Below, one piece after another: positions 16,943-25,915 of a DNA stretch of 64,000 bases. This stretch comes from Dyadobacter subterraneus (GTDB taxonomy: Bacteria > Bacteroidota > Bacteroidia > Cytophagales > Spirosomataceae): positions 2,046,001 to 2,110,000 of the forward strand of contig NZ_JACYGY010000001.1 of the NCBI RefSeq assembly GCF_015221875.1, read 5' to 3'. Within the stretch, counting starts at the first letter, position 1; every line of letters begins with the position of its first letter. The position numbers and the translations under genes are program-made. The notes under the pieces were generated by a model. The model ran no database searches. It saw nothing but the letters and a program-made list of their open reading frames with translations, and had not been told where the DNA came from.

Positions 16943-17845
16943 ATGTCACATTCTTTAAAAGTACCAACGGTGCTGGTTTTAGGCTCTACCGGACAGATCG
17001 GCCAATTAATTGTTAAGAAGTTAAAAGATCGTACAGACGTAAAAGTTCGGGTAACGTCTCGCAGGCGCGCCGAATACGAGCAGCTGAAGTCAAAAGGTAT
17101 CGATATTGCGTACCTTGATCTTGATAGGGCAGAGACTTTTGCAGCAGCACTTGCCGGCGTGGACAGGGTTTTTCTTATAACCGGCTATTCGGTTGCCATG
17201 CTTACCCAGAGTAAAGTATTAATCGACTCAGCAAAAAAAGCAGGTGTGCAGCATATAGTGCATCTGGGAATCTTTGGGGAATGGGATTGTACTGATCCCC
17301 ATTTTGCATGGCATCAACTCATTGAAAGTTATATGAAAACAAGTGGGATGAAATGGACAAACCTGCATCCGAACATGTTCATGGAAAATGTACTTGCTTT
17401 TTTTGCTCCAAAGAATGGTAAATTTACAACCTATTGGGGGGATCAAAGAATGGGATGGGTGGCCGGGCAGGACATTGCCACCGTAGCGGCCCAGGTACTA
17501 CTGGAAGGACCTGAAAAACACAGCAGCAAAGACTACTGGATGAGTACAGAGGTACTGGATGCCTCAGGTATTGCTGCCATACTTACGGAAGTTTTAGGAC
17601 AAGACATTAAAGGGGAAGTTAAATCACACCAGGATTTTAAAGCTGTTTTCATTGGTGGAAGTGTGGCAGTCGAAGATTGGTATGCTGAAGGTGCCATTGA
17701 ATTTACCAGGCAGGTAAGTAACGGAGAAATGGGATATATCGGAACCATCCGTAATGACGTTCCTTTCATTACAGGTGAAGCTGCGTTAACGTTTAGACAA
17801 TGGGCAATGATCCATAAAAAGGAGCTTGCACAAGCCGCAAAGTAA
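16943..17845 (+). CDS. NmrA-like NAD(P)-binding protein
   Basis: A 300-residue atypical SDR. The cofactor loop is GSTGQIGQLI, followed by VRVTSRRRAEYEQL, the arginine-rich strand of NADP-preferring NmrA/HSCARG types. The catalytic Tyr-Lys pair of classical SDRs is absent; residues 120-145 contain HFAWHQLIESYMKTSG instead. Such proteins are redox sensors or quinone reductases (QOR2 type). It is the last gene of the plus-strand run, 89 bp after the zinc-finger gene, and is followed by a strong terminator. Confidence 0.88.
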   Translation: MSHSLKVPTVLVLGSTGQIGQLIVKKLKDRTDVKVRVTSRRRAEYEQLKSKGIDIAYLDLDRAETFAAALAGVDRVFLITGYSVAMLTQSKVLIDSAKKAGVQHIVHLGIFGEWDCTDPHFAWHQLIESYMKTSGMKWTNLHPNMFMENVLAFFAPKNGKFTTYWGDQRMGWVAGQDIATVAAQVLLEGPEKHSSKDYWMSTEVLDASGIAAILTEVLGQDIKGEVKSHQDFKAVFIGGSVAVEDWYAEGAIEFTRQVSNGEMGYIGTIRNDVPFITGEAALTFRQWAMIHKKELAQAAK

Positions 17846-17911
17846 ATTGTGAGTTGTGGTAAGTTAAACTACTGTTGATATTTAACCGGCAGATTCTTTT
17901 GCAACAAAATT

Positions 17912-17947
17912 AAAAAAGGAAGGCATTAAGCAATGCCTTCCTTTTTT
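17912..17947. terminator. Bidirectional rho-independent terminator
   Basis: A perfect 16-bp stem with a four-base loop: AAAAAAGGAAGGCATT, AAGC, then its exact complement ending in six T residues. It lies between two convergent genes and has an A-tract on one side and a T-tract on the other, so it can end the redox operon and the aldo/keto reductase transcript. Confidence 0.93.
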
Positions 17948-17974
17948 ATCTCAGAAATGTAAACTAAATACAGG

Positions 17975-19015
17975 TTAGACTTTATATAAATCCACTGTAC
18001 TATTTAGCAATGGGAATTGCTTTTGATGCCAGTAAGGATATACCCGGGGAACTTCACTTGCGGCATCTAATTTTTTTACCTGTTCAATGGTTAAGCTCCA
18101 TCCAACTGCGCCAAGATTATGTTTAAGCTGCTCTTCATTGCGGGCCCCAATGATTATGTTTGATACGGTAGGCCGCTTTAATAACCAGTTAAGTGAAACC
18201 TGAGCTACAGACTTCTCTGTCTGCCCGGCAACTTCTTCGAGTACATCAACAATTTTGTATAACCGATCCTGATTGTCATCTTCAAGGACCGGGCTGCCAC
18301 CCTGTGCAATTCTTGCATCAGCAGGAAATCCACTCCTGCGGTTATACTTTCCACTTAATTTTCCTGCTGAAAGAGGGCTCCAGATAATAGAGCCGATATT
18401 TTGATCGATGCCTACAGGCATCAGATCCAGTTCGAAGTCTCTGTCAAGTAAGGAGTAATAAACCTGGTGGGCAACAAATTTTGACCATCCATAGCGCTCC
18501 GAAATGGAAAGGGATTTCATCAAATGCCAACTGGAATAATTGGAACATGCAATGTATCTGATTTTGCCTGATTGAATCAGATCATCCAGTGCTCTGATTG
18601 TTTCTTCCATGGGGGTATTTGCATCAAATCCATGCAAATGGTATACATCGATATGATCTGTTCCAAGTCTTTTTAAACTTTCTTCGCAGGACTTTCTAAG
18701 GTTTATCCGGGAAGAACCAAAATCATTAATATCTGATGAAGTCGGAAAAACAGCCTTGGTGGAGATTAAAACCTTATCACGCAATCCCGAAATAGCTTTT
18801 CCAAGTATTTGTTCAGATGCTCCTGCTGAATAGACATTGGCTGTATCAAAAAAGTTTACGCCTGCATCCAGGCAAAGGTTCACCATCCTCGAAGCTTCTT
18901 CAACCTGAGTGCTTCCCCATGCTTTGAACCAATCATTTCCCCCGCCAAACGTGGCTGTTCCAAAGCTAAGGACCGGTACTCGTAATCCTGAATTACCTAG
19001 CTGTCTGTATTCCAT
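17975..19015 (-). CDS. Aldo/keto reductase
   Basis: A 346-residue member of the voltage-gated potassium channel beta/YghZ-like AKR group. The catalytic tetrad is visible: Asp and Tyr in FFDTANVYSAG, Lys in VLISTKAV and His in DVYHLHGFD. The C-terminal SNIIIGARNEEQLKHNLGAVG is the NADPH-binding stretch. Length is normal. A perfect-geometry TetR operator lies 31 bp before the start, so it belongs to the TetR regulon although it is convergent to the main operon. It would reduce aldehydes or ketones. Confidence 0.93.
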   Translation of the reverse strand: MEYRQLGNSGLRVPVLSFGTATFGGGNDWFKAWGSTQVEEASRMVNLCLDAGVNFFDTANVYSAGASEQILGKAISGLRDKVLISTKAVFPTSSDINDFGSSRINLRKSCEESLKRLGTDHIDVYHLHGFDANTPMEETIRALDDLIQSGKIRYIACSNYSSWHLMKSLSISERYGWSKFVAHQVYYSLLDRDFELDLMPVGIDQNIGSIIWSPLSAGKLSGKYNRRSGFPADARIAQGGSPVLEDDNQDRLYKIVDVLEEVAGQTEKSVAQVSLNWLLKRPTVSNIIIGARNEEQLKHNLGAVGWSLTIEQVKKLDAASEVPRVYPYWHQKQFPLLNSTVDLYKV

Positions 19016-19045
19016 TTCTATGTATTTAATTTTTTTATTGTTAGT

Positions 19046-19065
19046 AATAGATAAAATTGTCTATT
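19046..19065. promoter_or_regulatory. TetR operator before aldo/keto reductase
   Basis: AATAGAT-AAAATT-GTCTATT, 31 bp before the reductase start on the minus strand. It matches the sites at 6540 and 6684 in arm sequence and in the six-base spacer. Confidence 0.75.
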
Positions 19066-19160
19066 ATGATAATATGTTAAGGTATAGTAATTACATCTGA
19101 ACAGATGGCAACATTTAAATACTTCGAAATAAGGGCCAACTATAAAAGGTCTATGTACGG

Positions 19161-19436
19161 TTAAATATTTCCTTTCTGCTCTACTTCATCAATATCAATT
19201 GTCAAAAAGCCTTTTTGATAGAAAGGTAATCCATGCAAAATAGTCTCGGCCTGCTGCATATCAGGTGCATATACAATGCACCAGAATTTTAGAACCCCTG
19301 TTTTTTCATAATAATGGTCAATCTTCTTTTTGCTGACCAAATCCATAAAATGCTCACGTTCTTCTACGGCGTATCCGGCTAACTCGTGATGAGATATCTC
19401 AGGCTTTACGGCTATAACGGCTATAAATAATTTCAT
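19161..19436 (-). CDS. YciI/muconolactone-isomerase-like small protein
   Basis: A 91-residue protein with the length and strand-helix pattern of the dimeric alpha/beta-barrel family: MKLFIAVIAVKPEI, EEREHFMDLVSKKKIDHYY, LKFWCIVYAPDMQQAETIL and a proline-containing second half ending GFLTIDIDEV. This is close to YciI-like and muconolactone isomerase-like proteins; the catalytic role is uncertain. Two TetR operators lie 64-103 bp upstream, so it is a regulon member. It has its own operators and could be transcribed together with the aldo/keto reductase. Confidence 0.75.
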   Translation of the reverse strand: MKLFIAVIAVKPEISHHELAGYAVEEREHFMDLVSKKKIDHYYEKTGVLKFWCIVYAPDMQQAETILHGLPFYQKGFLTIDIDEVEQKGNI

Positions 19437-19499
19437 TAGATAGTATTTTAATGTTTGCCAGCAGCTCGCCCAGCGTCCTATAATTAGTTTACTTGCAAA

Positions 19500-19539
19500 A
19501 ATAGATAAAAGAGTCTATAAATATACAAAAAAGTCTATT
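19500..19539. promoter_or_regulatory. Tandem TetR operators before YciI-like gene
   Basis: Two abutting 20-bp sites: AATAGAT-AAAAGA-GTCTATA at 19500-19519 and AATATAC-AAAAAA-GTCTATT at 19520-19539. Both keep the 7-6-7 geometry. A further lone GTCTATT half-site lies at 20022-20028. Confidence 0.7.
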
Positions 19540-20291
19540 TATATTAGAATTAACTTATTGAAATACAGGAATGTAATACCTTGACAGGGAGATGTTCAGA
19601 TATAGGAAATATCTTGTAATAGATAGAAAATGAATGGATTGTATATTCTTGCAAAGTTTTAATAATAGTAGATTATGGGATGGGAAATATTGAAAGATTG
19701 AGAGAAATCGTTTAAAATACATTTGGAATGAGCGATCAGGAATTTGATAAATGTCCTGCATATTGGCACCATAAAGACTTTGCGAAAGGAGAGTTTTATA
19801 ACGAATATAAAAATGCTTGCAGATAAATGTGATTTGTGCTTAGGGTTTTTTCAGGATATACAACTATTTGTATAACTTACCATGCTATTGGTCATTTATG
19901 TACAATCCTTCAATTTAACTGAATATAGCCACTTTCAAAAGGAATAGAAAAGTATAGTAGGGAAGGTAGTTAATAAATTTCTTGTTAGTAGGGCTTCTTA
20001 AAATTACAATGGCTCTAAAAAGTCTATTTAACATAACTTAAATCATGGAACAAAATAAAATTTGTTTCATGAACTTTGTATAGCAATTATTATAACTTTA
20101 AGCCAAATATTATTTTGTTTTATAGCTATATTTATGTATTCTAACATTGTTATAACAATCTTTTGAAATTGCGCTTTAATACATCATTCTACGCTAAGGA
20201 CGGCGGCTGTACACGAGAATATGATCAAATTAACGAATTCATACCTCGCATGATTAACCGTAACAGTGTCGTTGTTAGACGGCGGTTTTAA
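19540..20291. other. Intergenic, about 750 bp
   Basis: AT-rich sequence upstream of the YciI-like gene and downstream of the broken monooxygenase. No gene, hairpin or RNA could be supported. A 68-codon minus frame at 19555-19761 has no recognisable content. Confidence 0.5.
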
Positions 20292-21391
20292 TTAAGATTC
20301 CCGGTTGCCGGCGAGACCCAATGTGGCCATCAACTCCCTGGCAGCTATCGGTCCCGCTCGGTTGGCGCCAATAGTTGAAGCCGATGGGCCGTATCCGGGC
20401 AAATGGATACGTGGCTCTTTGGCAACCATTGTTGCGAACCGGCCAGCCATCAGTATGCCACCACTTTCCTCTCTGGGTAACACTGCTTTTAAATGCTCCA
20501 GCGCTCCCTTAAAGCCAGTGTTCCATAGAATGACGTCGGCTTTTTCTTCCCTGCCATCTTCCCATTTTACCCCGCCTCTTGTGATCTCGCTAAACATTGG
20601 AAAGCGTTCGAGCACTCCTCTTTTTTTGATGTCTAAGACTTCCGGCGAAAGGGGTAAGCCCGTAACAGACACGACGGACAAAGGTGGTAACCCATTCCTA
20701 ACCCGTTCTTCCACCATAGCCACTGCCTTATGGCCGGCTACATCGTCAAAAGGCAGTTCTCTAAATTCGGGAGCGCGGCGCGTAACCCAGGTGGTGGTTG
20801 TCACTTTTGAAATTTGGTCGAGCAGTTGAATGGCGGATATTCCGGCACCCACCACGATAACGTGCTTGCCCCTGAAGTAGTCGGCAGATTTGAAATCCCG
20901 TGTGTGCAGTTGTTCACCACCAAAGAGATTAGTTCCCGGGTAGGTAGGGATGTAGGGACTTTCCCAGGTACCGGTGGCATTAATAATGCCTAATGTAGAA
21001 AACAGTGTTTCGGTAGAATCAATGTAAAACCGCTCCTTGTGGAGATAAACATTTTCTACTTCCAATGGGCGATAAACCTGGATTCCAAATTTCCGCTCGT
21101 AAAGCTCGTAGTAGTGCGGCACCGCTATACTAGCTTGTACTGTCTCGCTACCCGTATCCAGCGTTTCTTCAAAAGACATACCGGGCAGATCATGGATTCG
21201 GTTTACAGTACTAAGGGTGAGTGACGGCCAACGGAATTGCCAGGCACCACCTGCCGCAGGCGCAGCATCAGCACGACAAAATCGGGGCCGATTGACAAGC
21301 CGAGCTTCTTTAAATGGTAAGCGGCGGACAGGCCTGCTTGACCGGCACCTATGATTACAATCTTTGTCTTATATCGGATTTTATCTGCCAT
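20292..21391 (-). pseudogene. Flavin-dependent monooxygenase, one-base frameshift
   Basis: Two minus frames form one FAD/NADPH monooxygenase of the ArsO/YhiN-like flavoprotein group. The first (21203-21391) has the FAD loop IVIIGAGQAGLSAAYHL and then runs out of frame after DFVVL. Inserting one base near 21269-21270 restores a continuous protein that reads on through RIHDLPGMSFEETL into the second frame (20292-21179), which has the NADPH loop VIVVGAGISAIQLLDQI and the terminal PGYGPSASTIGANRAG. Restored length is about 365 residues. Either the gene is inactive or there is a sequencing error. Its GC-richer sequence differs from its AT-rich surroundings, suggesting transfer. Confidence 0.85.
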
Positions 21392-22650
21392 TTATCATTT
21401 CTTTTAGAACCGTTCCAATCCTGAACCGTAATGAGTGTCGAAATCCATCACCGCTAAATCAATCAATTTTTTGAACGCGGTTTGGTTCGTTGAAAGCGGC
21501 GTGAGAATTTAGCATTGATACTAATAACTCTATTAGTACTCGAATTTGTTGCAAAAGACCAGAAGAAGGTCTGCACATTTAAATCTTCGGCAGCGATTTC
21601 CTTATCTCAGGCGAAGCTATAATCCCATTTTATGAAATATTTGATCACCCTCAATACTACTATATTTTGAAATGGCAACCATTTCTTTCAAACCTCAAAG
21701 CGGTTGTCCGAAATACTACACCTGCCATAGTGGGTGATCAGCATTCTGATATCAGCTTAGGGTATAAAAAGGACCGATCTTTGGTATTGTGCTCCAATGT
21801 TGTGCATCCATGGATATCACATCATTTTCCTCCTAAATCAAGGACTAATTTAACTTTACTTTGTTGAACCAAAATGGGCTAATGGTAAATTAGTTCAGAT
21901 TTCGGTAAAATTGTTCGTTTCAACACCTGGTTTTACGTGTTCGCGAAAACGATCGATTAAATGAAATCTAAATTATTTTTCATTTAATCTGTGAAGTTTG
22001 TGTCTTTATTGTTTCATCTTGCTGTTTGCGAAATCAAATTTTAAGTTTTACCTCAGAAAGTGAGTTTTGTGAAATAAGTAATGTTTAGGTTTAGTAATTT
22101 GTTGGGAGAGATTCCAATGAAAAATACTTTTTGTCATGATTAGGAAGGCGCTAGACATCTGCTTAGATATTAAGTAAAGTCGAATACATGTTTAAGGCAC
22201 TTAACCCGCATGTTCAACAATCAGTTTGAGTGATAATATTTTTACGAGTTAAGAATTGCAACATTCGACATCATTTGGTATTTTTATACAATAAGAATTG
22301 CTACAAACAATTCGAGATAAATTTGACAGGATATTTTTTATAGCAGGGCACTTAGATTTTCAATTAGAATATATGAAATCCAGTGCGTAAATCGTGTAGT
22401 CTTGAACATTCACAGCTTGTAATCAATTGATGTACAGTAGTATATTGGTTAGGTTCGAGTCCCGTCCACAACAAGCCTGTTTAGACATAAAATTTTTCTT
22501 TGATATGTTATTAAGATTGGAACCCTTGGATACTTAAATGAAAAATATTAATTTTACTATCAGATTGTAGCTCTAATATTCAGGTGAGCAATTCGGTGAG
22601 TAGTCATTTTGTTGTTGTTTTAACTTGTTGATTATTAGATATATAGATGG
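21392..22650. other. Gene-free stretch, about 1.25 kb, with tRNA-like debris
   Basis: No coding frame could be supported. At 22449-22475 lies a T-arm-like sequence (AGGTTCGAGTCCCGTCC) without the rest of a tRNA. This looks like an old attachment-site scar upstream of the integrase modules. Confidence 0.45.
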
Positions 22651-22677
22651 GGTGTTCGAATCCCTCCGTCTCCACTG
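22651..22677 (+). repeat. tRNA/tmRNA 3'-end-like att site (left)
   Basis: The sequence GTTCGAATCCCTCCGTCTCC with following ACTG resembles the T-arm and acceptor end of a tRNA(Ser) or tmRNA, but no 5' part of such an RNA is present. It lies 250 bp before the first integrase. A near copy (GTTCGAATTCCTCCGTCTCT) lies at 47891, so these may be the ends of one integrated element. Confidence 0.6.
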
Positions 22678-22698
22678 ATTGAAAGATCAAAATTACTT

Positions 22699-22732
22699 AA
22701 AAGCCCCTAAATCAACGATTTACGGGCTTTTT
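22699..22732. terminator. Hairpin after left att site
   Basis: AAAAGCCC-C-TAAATC, loop AAC, GATTTA-C-GGGCTTTT, followed by T residues. A homologous hairpin follows the second att-like sequence at 24228. This pair shows that att plus hairpin plus integrase was duplicated as a unit or arrived twice. Confidence 0.7.
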
Positions 22733-22926
22733 CTTTTCTCTCCAACAGCCAAAATATTCAATTTTTATTAATCCCTGTGGGGGAAATTCGGGTACTCGAA
22801 GATAGTTCCAAATCCAGGTATCCGAATTTGCTTTAAAGTTTTGAAAATCAGTAAGATGTACGGCATGTGAACATCTTGCCAGGTCATTAAAAGAGGTTTC
22901 ATTTTAGAATAAAAAAGGTGGAGATT

Positions 22927-24150
22927 ATGGAAAAAAGAATGAGTATGATTTTTCATGCGCGAAAATTAAAGGCTACTAAGGGAAATTTGGTTCCAATTTA
23001 TTTACGGGTAACCATCGGTGGACAGCGGTGCGAGCTTACAACCAAGCAATTGATTTCTGAGGAGAAGTGGTCAGTGCATACGGGAAAAGTAAAAGGAACA
23101 TCCAGTGAAGCAAAAGCCATAAACTCTTTTTTGGATACTTTACGAGGAAAGGCCCATGCCATTCATAGAGCCATAATTCAAGAGGGAAAGTCAATTTCGA
23201 TCGAACTTTTTAAAGATCGATGGTTTGGTATTGCCGAAAAGCCGGTAATGTTAATGGAGGTTTTTCAGGAGCATAATGATAAAATGGAAAAGCTCGTAGG
23301 GCAAGATTATGCTTATGGAACATTTCAGAGATACCAGACATCTTTACAGCATACCAGGGATTTTCTAATATGGAAATTCAAGGAGAATGATATCGACCTA
23401 AAGAAACTTAACTTTAAATTCATAACCGACTATGAATTTTATTTGAAAAGTGTTCGAAAATGTGGTCACAATTCGACAATGAAATATCTTGCTAATTTTA
23501 AGAAAATTGTTTTGATCTGTGTAAAGAATGACTGGTTGGAAAAAGATCCCTTCTTCGCCTACAAAATGCAAAAGCATGAGGTAGATAGAACGGCTTTAAC
23601 TGAAAAAGAATTATCTGATATCATTAATAAGAAATTTGCTGCGGATCGCTTAAACCAGGTGAGGGACATTTTTATTTTTTGCTGTTACACCGGACTTGCG
23701 TACGCAGACGTTCACAAACTAAAACGGTCAGAAATTGTTGATGGTATTGACGGTGGGAAATGGCTTCTGATTAAAAGGCAAAAAACCGAGTCCCGGTCCA
23801 GTATACCGATTCTTCCCACGGCTATTGACTTACTAAAACGTTATGAAGATCATCCGCAGTGTGTAAACAAAGGTCAGCTATTGCCAGTCCTGTCCAACCA
23901 AAAAATGAACTCTTATTTAAAAGAGATTGCTGATCAATGCGGCATCGCAAAAACGATAACTTTCCATTTGGCCAGACACACTTTTGCAACAACTATAACA
24001 CTTTCTAATGGTGTCCCCATTGAAAGCGTCTCGAAAATGCTTTGCCACCGGGATTTGAAAACTACACAGCTTTATGCGAAGGTTGTTGATAAGAAAATTA
24101 GTGATGATATGAATAAATTAAAAGAGTTGCTCGGAAGTAAAACGTCATAA
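22927..24150 (+). CDS. Tyrosine site-specific integrase (copy 1)
   Basis: A 407-residue integrase started at the ATG at 22927, which has AAGGTGGAG eight bases upstream. Domains: Arm/SAM-5-like N-terminus (about 1-105), core-binding SAM-like region (120-210) and catalytic domain (215-390). Catalytic residues are in CCYTGLAYADVHKL (Arg is replaced by the family's usual position in the following KLKRSE), FHLARHTFATT (H-x-x-R type box) and TTQLYAK (Tyr nucleophile). The usual LGH before the Tyr box reads LCH. It is related to the integrase that follows at 24441. Members cut tRNA-type att sites for Bacteroidota elements. Confidence 0.92.
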   Translation: MEKRMSMIFHARKLKATKGNLVPIYLRVTIGGQRCELTTKQLISEEKWSVHTGKVKGTSSEAKAINSFLDTLRGKAHAIHRAIIQEGKSISIELFKDRWFGIAEKPVMLMEVFQEHNDKMEKLVGQDYAYGTFQRYQTSLQHTRDFLIWKFKENDIDLKKLNFKFITDYEFYLKSVRKCGHNSTMKYLANFKKIVLICVKNDWLEKDPFFAYKMQKHEVDRTALTEKELSDIINKKFAADRLNQVRDIFIFCCYTGLAYADVHKLKRSEIVDGIDGGKWLLIKRQKTESRSSIPILPTAIDLLKRYEDHPQCVNKGQLLPVLSNQKMNSYLKEIADQCGIAKTITFHLARHTFATTITLSNGVPIESVSKMLCHRDLKTTQLYAKVVDKKISDDMNKLKELLGSKTS

Positions 24151-24175
24151 CCCGTGCGGAACCGGCATTCCAGAG

Positions 24176-24206
24176 GTCGAGGGTTCTAAGTCCGTCTCCC
24201 TCCCAT
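24176..24206 (+). repeat. Second att-like sequence between integrases
   Basis: GGTTCTAAGTCCGTCTCCC shares the TCCGTCTCC core with the sites at 22661 and 47900 and sits at the same distance from the next hairpin and integrase as the first site does. It is more degenerate, so it may be a scar of an older junction. Confidence 0.5.
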
Positions 24207-24227
24207 TTAGAAGTTTTTAAAGTCAAT

Positions 24228-24264
24228 AAAATGCCTGTAAATCAATGATTTACGTGCATTTTTT
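24228..24264. terminator. Hairpin after second att-like sequence
   Basis: AAAATGC-CT-GTAAATC, loop AAT, GATTTAC-GT-GCATTTT with further T residues. It is homologous to the hairpin at 22699 and probably ends transcription of the first integrase. Confidence 0.75.
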
Positions 24265-24440
24265 GCTTTTCGGGATATCCCAAAATTCCCATCATTTCCA
24301 GCGTCATTCGTGGAGTTCAATGAAAAACGAAAAAAAGACGCTGTGGAGTGTTAACTTATTGATTTGCAAGATGTTCATTTGTTGCACATCTTGATTTGAA
24401 AGCGCAGCGGCTCGATATTTATCACTTAAACGCTAGCGTC

Positions 24441-25661
24441 ATGTTGGAAAACAGTTTCGGTATGTTGTTTTATTTAAAACACGCCAAGAATCAAAAAGAT
24501 GGTTTACGTTATGTTTACCTTCGGATCACAGTCGACGGGAAATCGGCAGAATTATCTACAAAGCAGCTTTGGAGCCCCTCCAACTGGAGTATTGACGCCG
24601 GGCGTGCAATCGGCAACAAGGAGGATTCAAGAACCCTTAACGCGTATTTGGACACTCTGAGCTCCAAAGTGTGTCAGGCAAAGAAAATGCTTATCGAAGA
24701 TGACAAAGAATTATCTGCCGAGGCTTTGAAAAATATTTTGCTTGGAAAAAGCAGTGAAACAAGGACGATCCTGGAAGTTTTTCAATACCATAACGAACAG
24801 ATGGCAGCACTTGTAGGAAAAGAGTTTGCTCCACTCACATTAAGCAGGTACAAAACCGACCTTGAGCATACGCGCTCATTTATTCAGTGGAAGTATAAAA
24901 TGGATGACCGGCAGATCCGCGACCTTGATTTCGAATTCATCTCCGAATTTTCATTTTGGCTTCGAAGCGCCCGCTGTTGCAATCGCAATTCAGCCATCAA
25001 GTACATGTCTAACCTTAAAAAGATTGTACTGATCTGCGTTAACAACAAATGGCTGAAAAATGATCCGTTCCAGGGATTCAAACTGACTAAAAAAGAAGTT
25101 GTAAAAAATCCGTTGTCGCGGGCGGAGCTTCAACGCCTAACAGAAAAGGCATTTGAAATGGATCGCCTTAGTAACGTCCGTGATATCTTTCTTTTCTGCT
25201 GTTATACCGGCCTTGCCTATGTTGATGTAAAGCAGTTGAAGCGTACCGACATTGTCAGCGGAATGGATGGGGATCTCTGGATTGATACGACCAGACAAAA
25301 AACTGATGCTGCTACCAGGATTCCGCTGCTCCCAACGGCTTTGGAAATAATGAAGAAATACGAAGATGATCCGTTGTGTAGTAACCGGGGAGTTGTGCTT
25401 CCGGTCTTAAGTAACCAGAAGATGAACGCCTACCTGAAGGAGATTGCTACTTTATGCGGAATTTCAAAAACACTCACGTTTCATATTGCTCGTCACACTT
25501 TCGCCACCACAGTAACGCTAAGTAACAAGGTTCCTATTGAAACGGTCTTGAAAATGCTTGGACACCGATCTTTGAAGCAGACGATGATTTATGCCAAGAT
25601 TCTGGATGTGAAGATCAGTGAGGATATGAAGGCGCTCAAGGAGAAGTTAAGAGACGTTTAA
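24441..25661 (+). CDS. Tyrosine site-specific integrase (copy 2)
   Basis: A 406-residue integrase started at the ATG at 24441, which aligns with the first integrase's start; an upstream TTG frame adds 15 residues. It has the same layout: N-terminal arm domain, core-binding domain and catalytic domain with CCYTGLAYVDVKQLKR, FHIARHTFATT, LGHRSLKQTMIYAK. It keeps the LGH lost in copy 1. The two proteins are similar along their whole length but clearly diverged, so this is an old duplication or two related elements in tandem. A RhuM-Fic gene follows 250 bp later. Confidence 0.93.
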   Translation: MLENSFGMLFYLKHAKNQKDGLRYVYLRITVDGKSAELSTKQLWSPSNWSIDAGRAIGNKEDSRTLNAYLDTLSSKVCQAKKMLIEDDKELSAEALKNILLGKSSETRTILEVFQYHNEQMAALVGKEFAPLTLSRYKTDLEHTRSFIQWKYKMDDRQIRDLDFEFISEFSFWLRSARCCNRNSAIKYMSNLKKIVLICVNNKWLKNDPFQGFKLTKKEVVKNPLSRAELQRLTEKAFEMDRLSNVRDIFLFCCYTGLAYVDVKQLKRTDIVSGMDGDLWIDTTRQKTDAATRIPLLPTALEIMKKYEDDPLCSNRGVVLPVLSNQKMNAYLKEIATLCGISKTLTFHIARHTFATTVTLSNKVPIETVLKMLGHRSLKQTMIYAKILDVKISEDMKALKEKLRDV

Positions 25662-25669
25662 GACTAACT

Positions 25670-25704
25670 GGTATCGCAGGTGGTGTTAATATGCCTGCGG
25701 TACC
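25670..25704. terminator. Hairpin after integrase 2
   Basis: GGTATCGCAGG and CCTGCGGTACC form an 11-bp stem with one G-T pair and a 13-base loop, starting eight bases after the integrase stop. No strong T-tract follows, so it may be a processing or attenuating hairpin. Confidence 0.45.
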
Positions 25705-25915
25705 TAAATGATGTTATAATTACAAACATCTTATTCATACATGGGTGCCTTTCATGTACTTGTTTTTATTTGTGGGGGGGCGGCAGAGAAAAAATCGAAG
25801 ACTTTCTCTGAAATATAAGACTTCTGAGGGCAGCGTGTTGACCAATCAGCCCCGGCTGCAACTTGCTCCAGAAAGATTATAAATTTATTGTAAACTTGAA
25901 TTTTAAATCCAGAAA

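Noticed and set aside
20305..20829. Plus frame of 174 codons opposite the broken monooxygenase
   Set aside because: Antisense shadow of a gene with clear FAD and NADPH motifs.
22441..22480. Possible tRNA gene (AGGTTCGAGTCCCGTCC)
   Set aside because: Only a T-arm-like stretch is present; no anticodon arm, D-arm or matching acceptor 5' strand could be found upstream.
22620..22680. Possible intact tRNA(Ser) or tmRNA
   Set aside because: The 3' end fits, but no complementary 5' acceptor strand or anticodon or tag region lies within reach, so it is treated as an att scar.
22927..25661. Integron integrase for the cassette-like array
   Set aside because: Both proteins have the N-terminal arm and SAM-5-like domains of Bacteroidota island integrases and lack the extra helix region expected for IntI.
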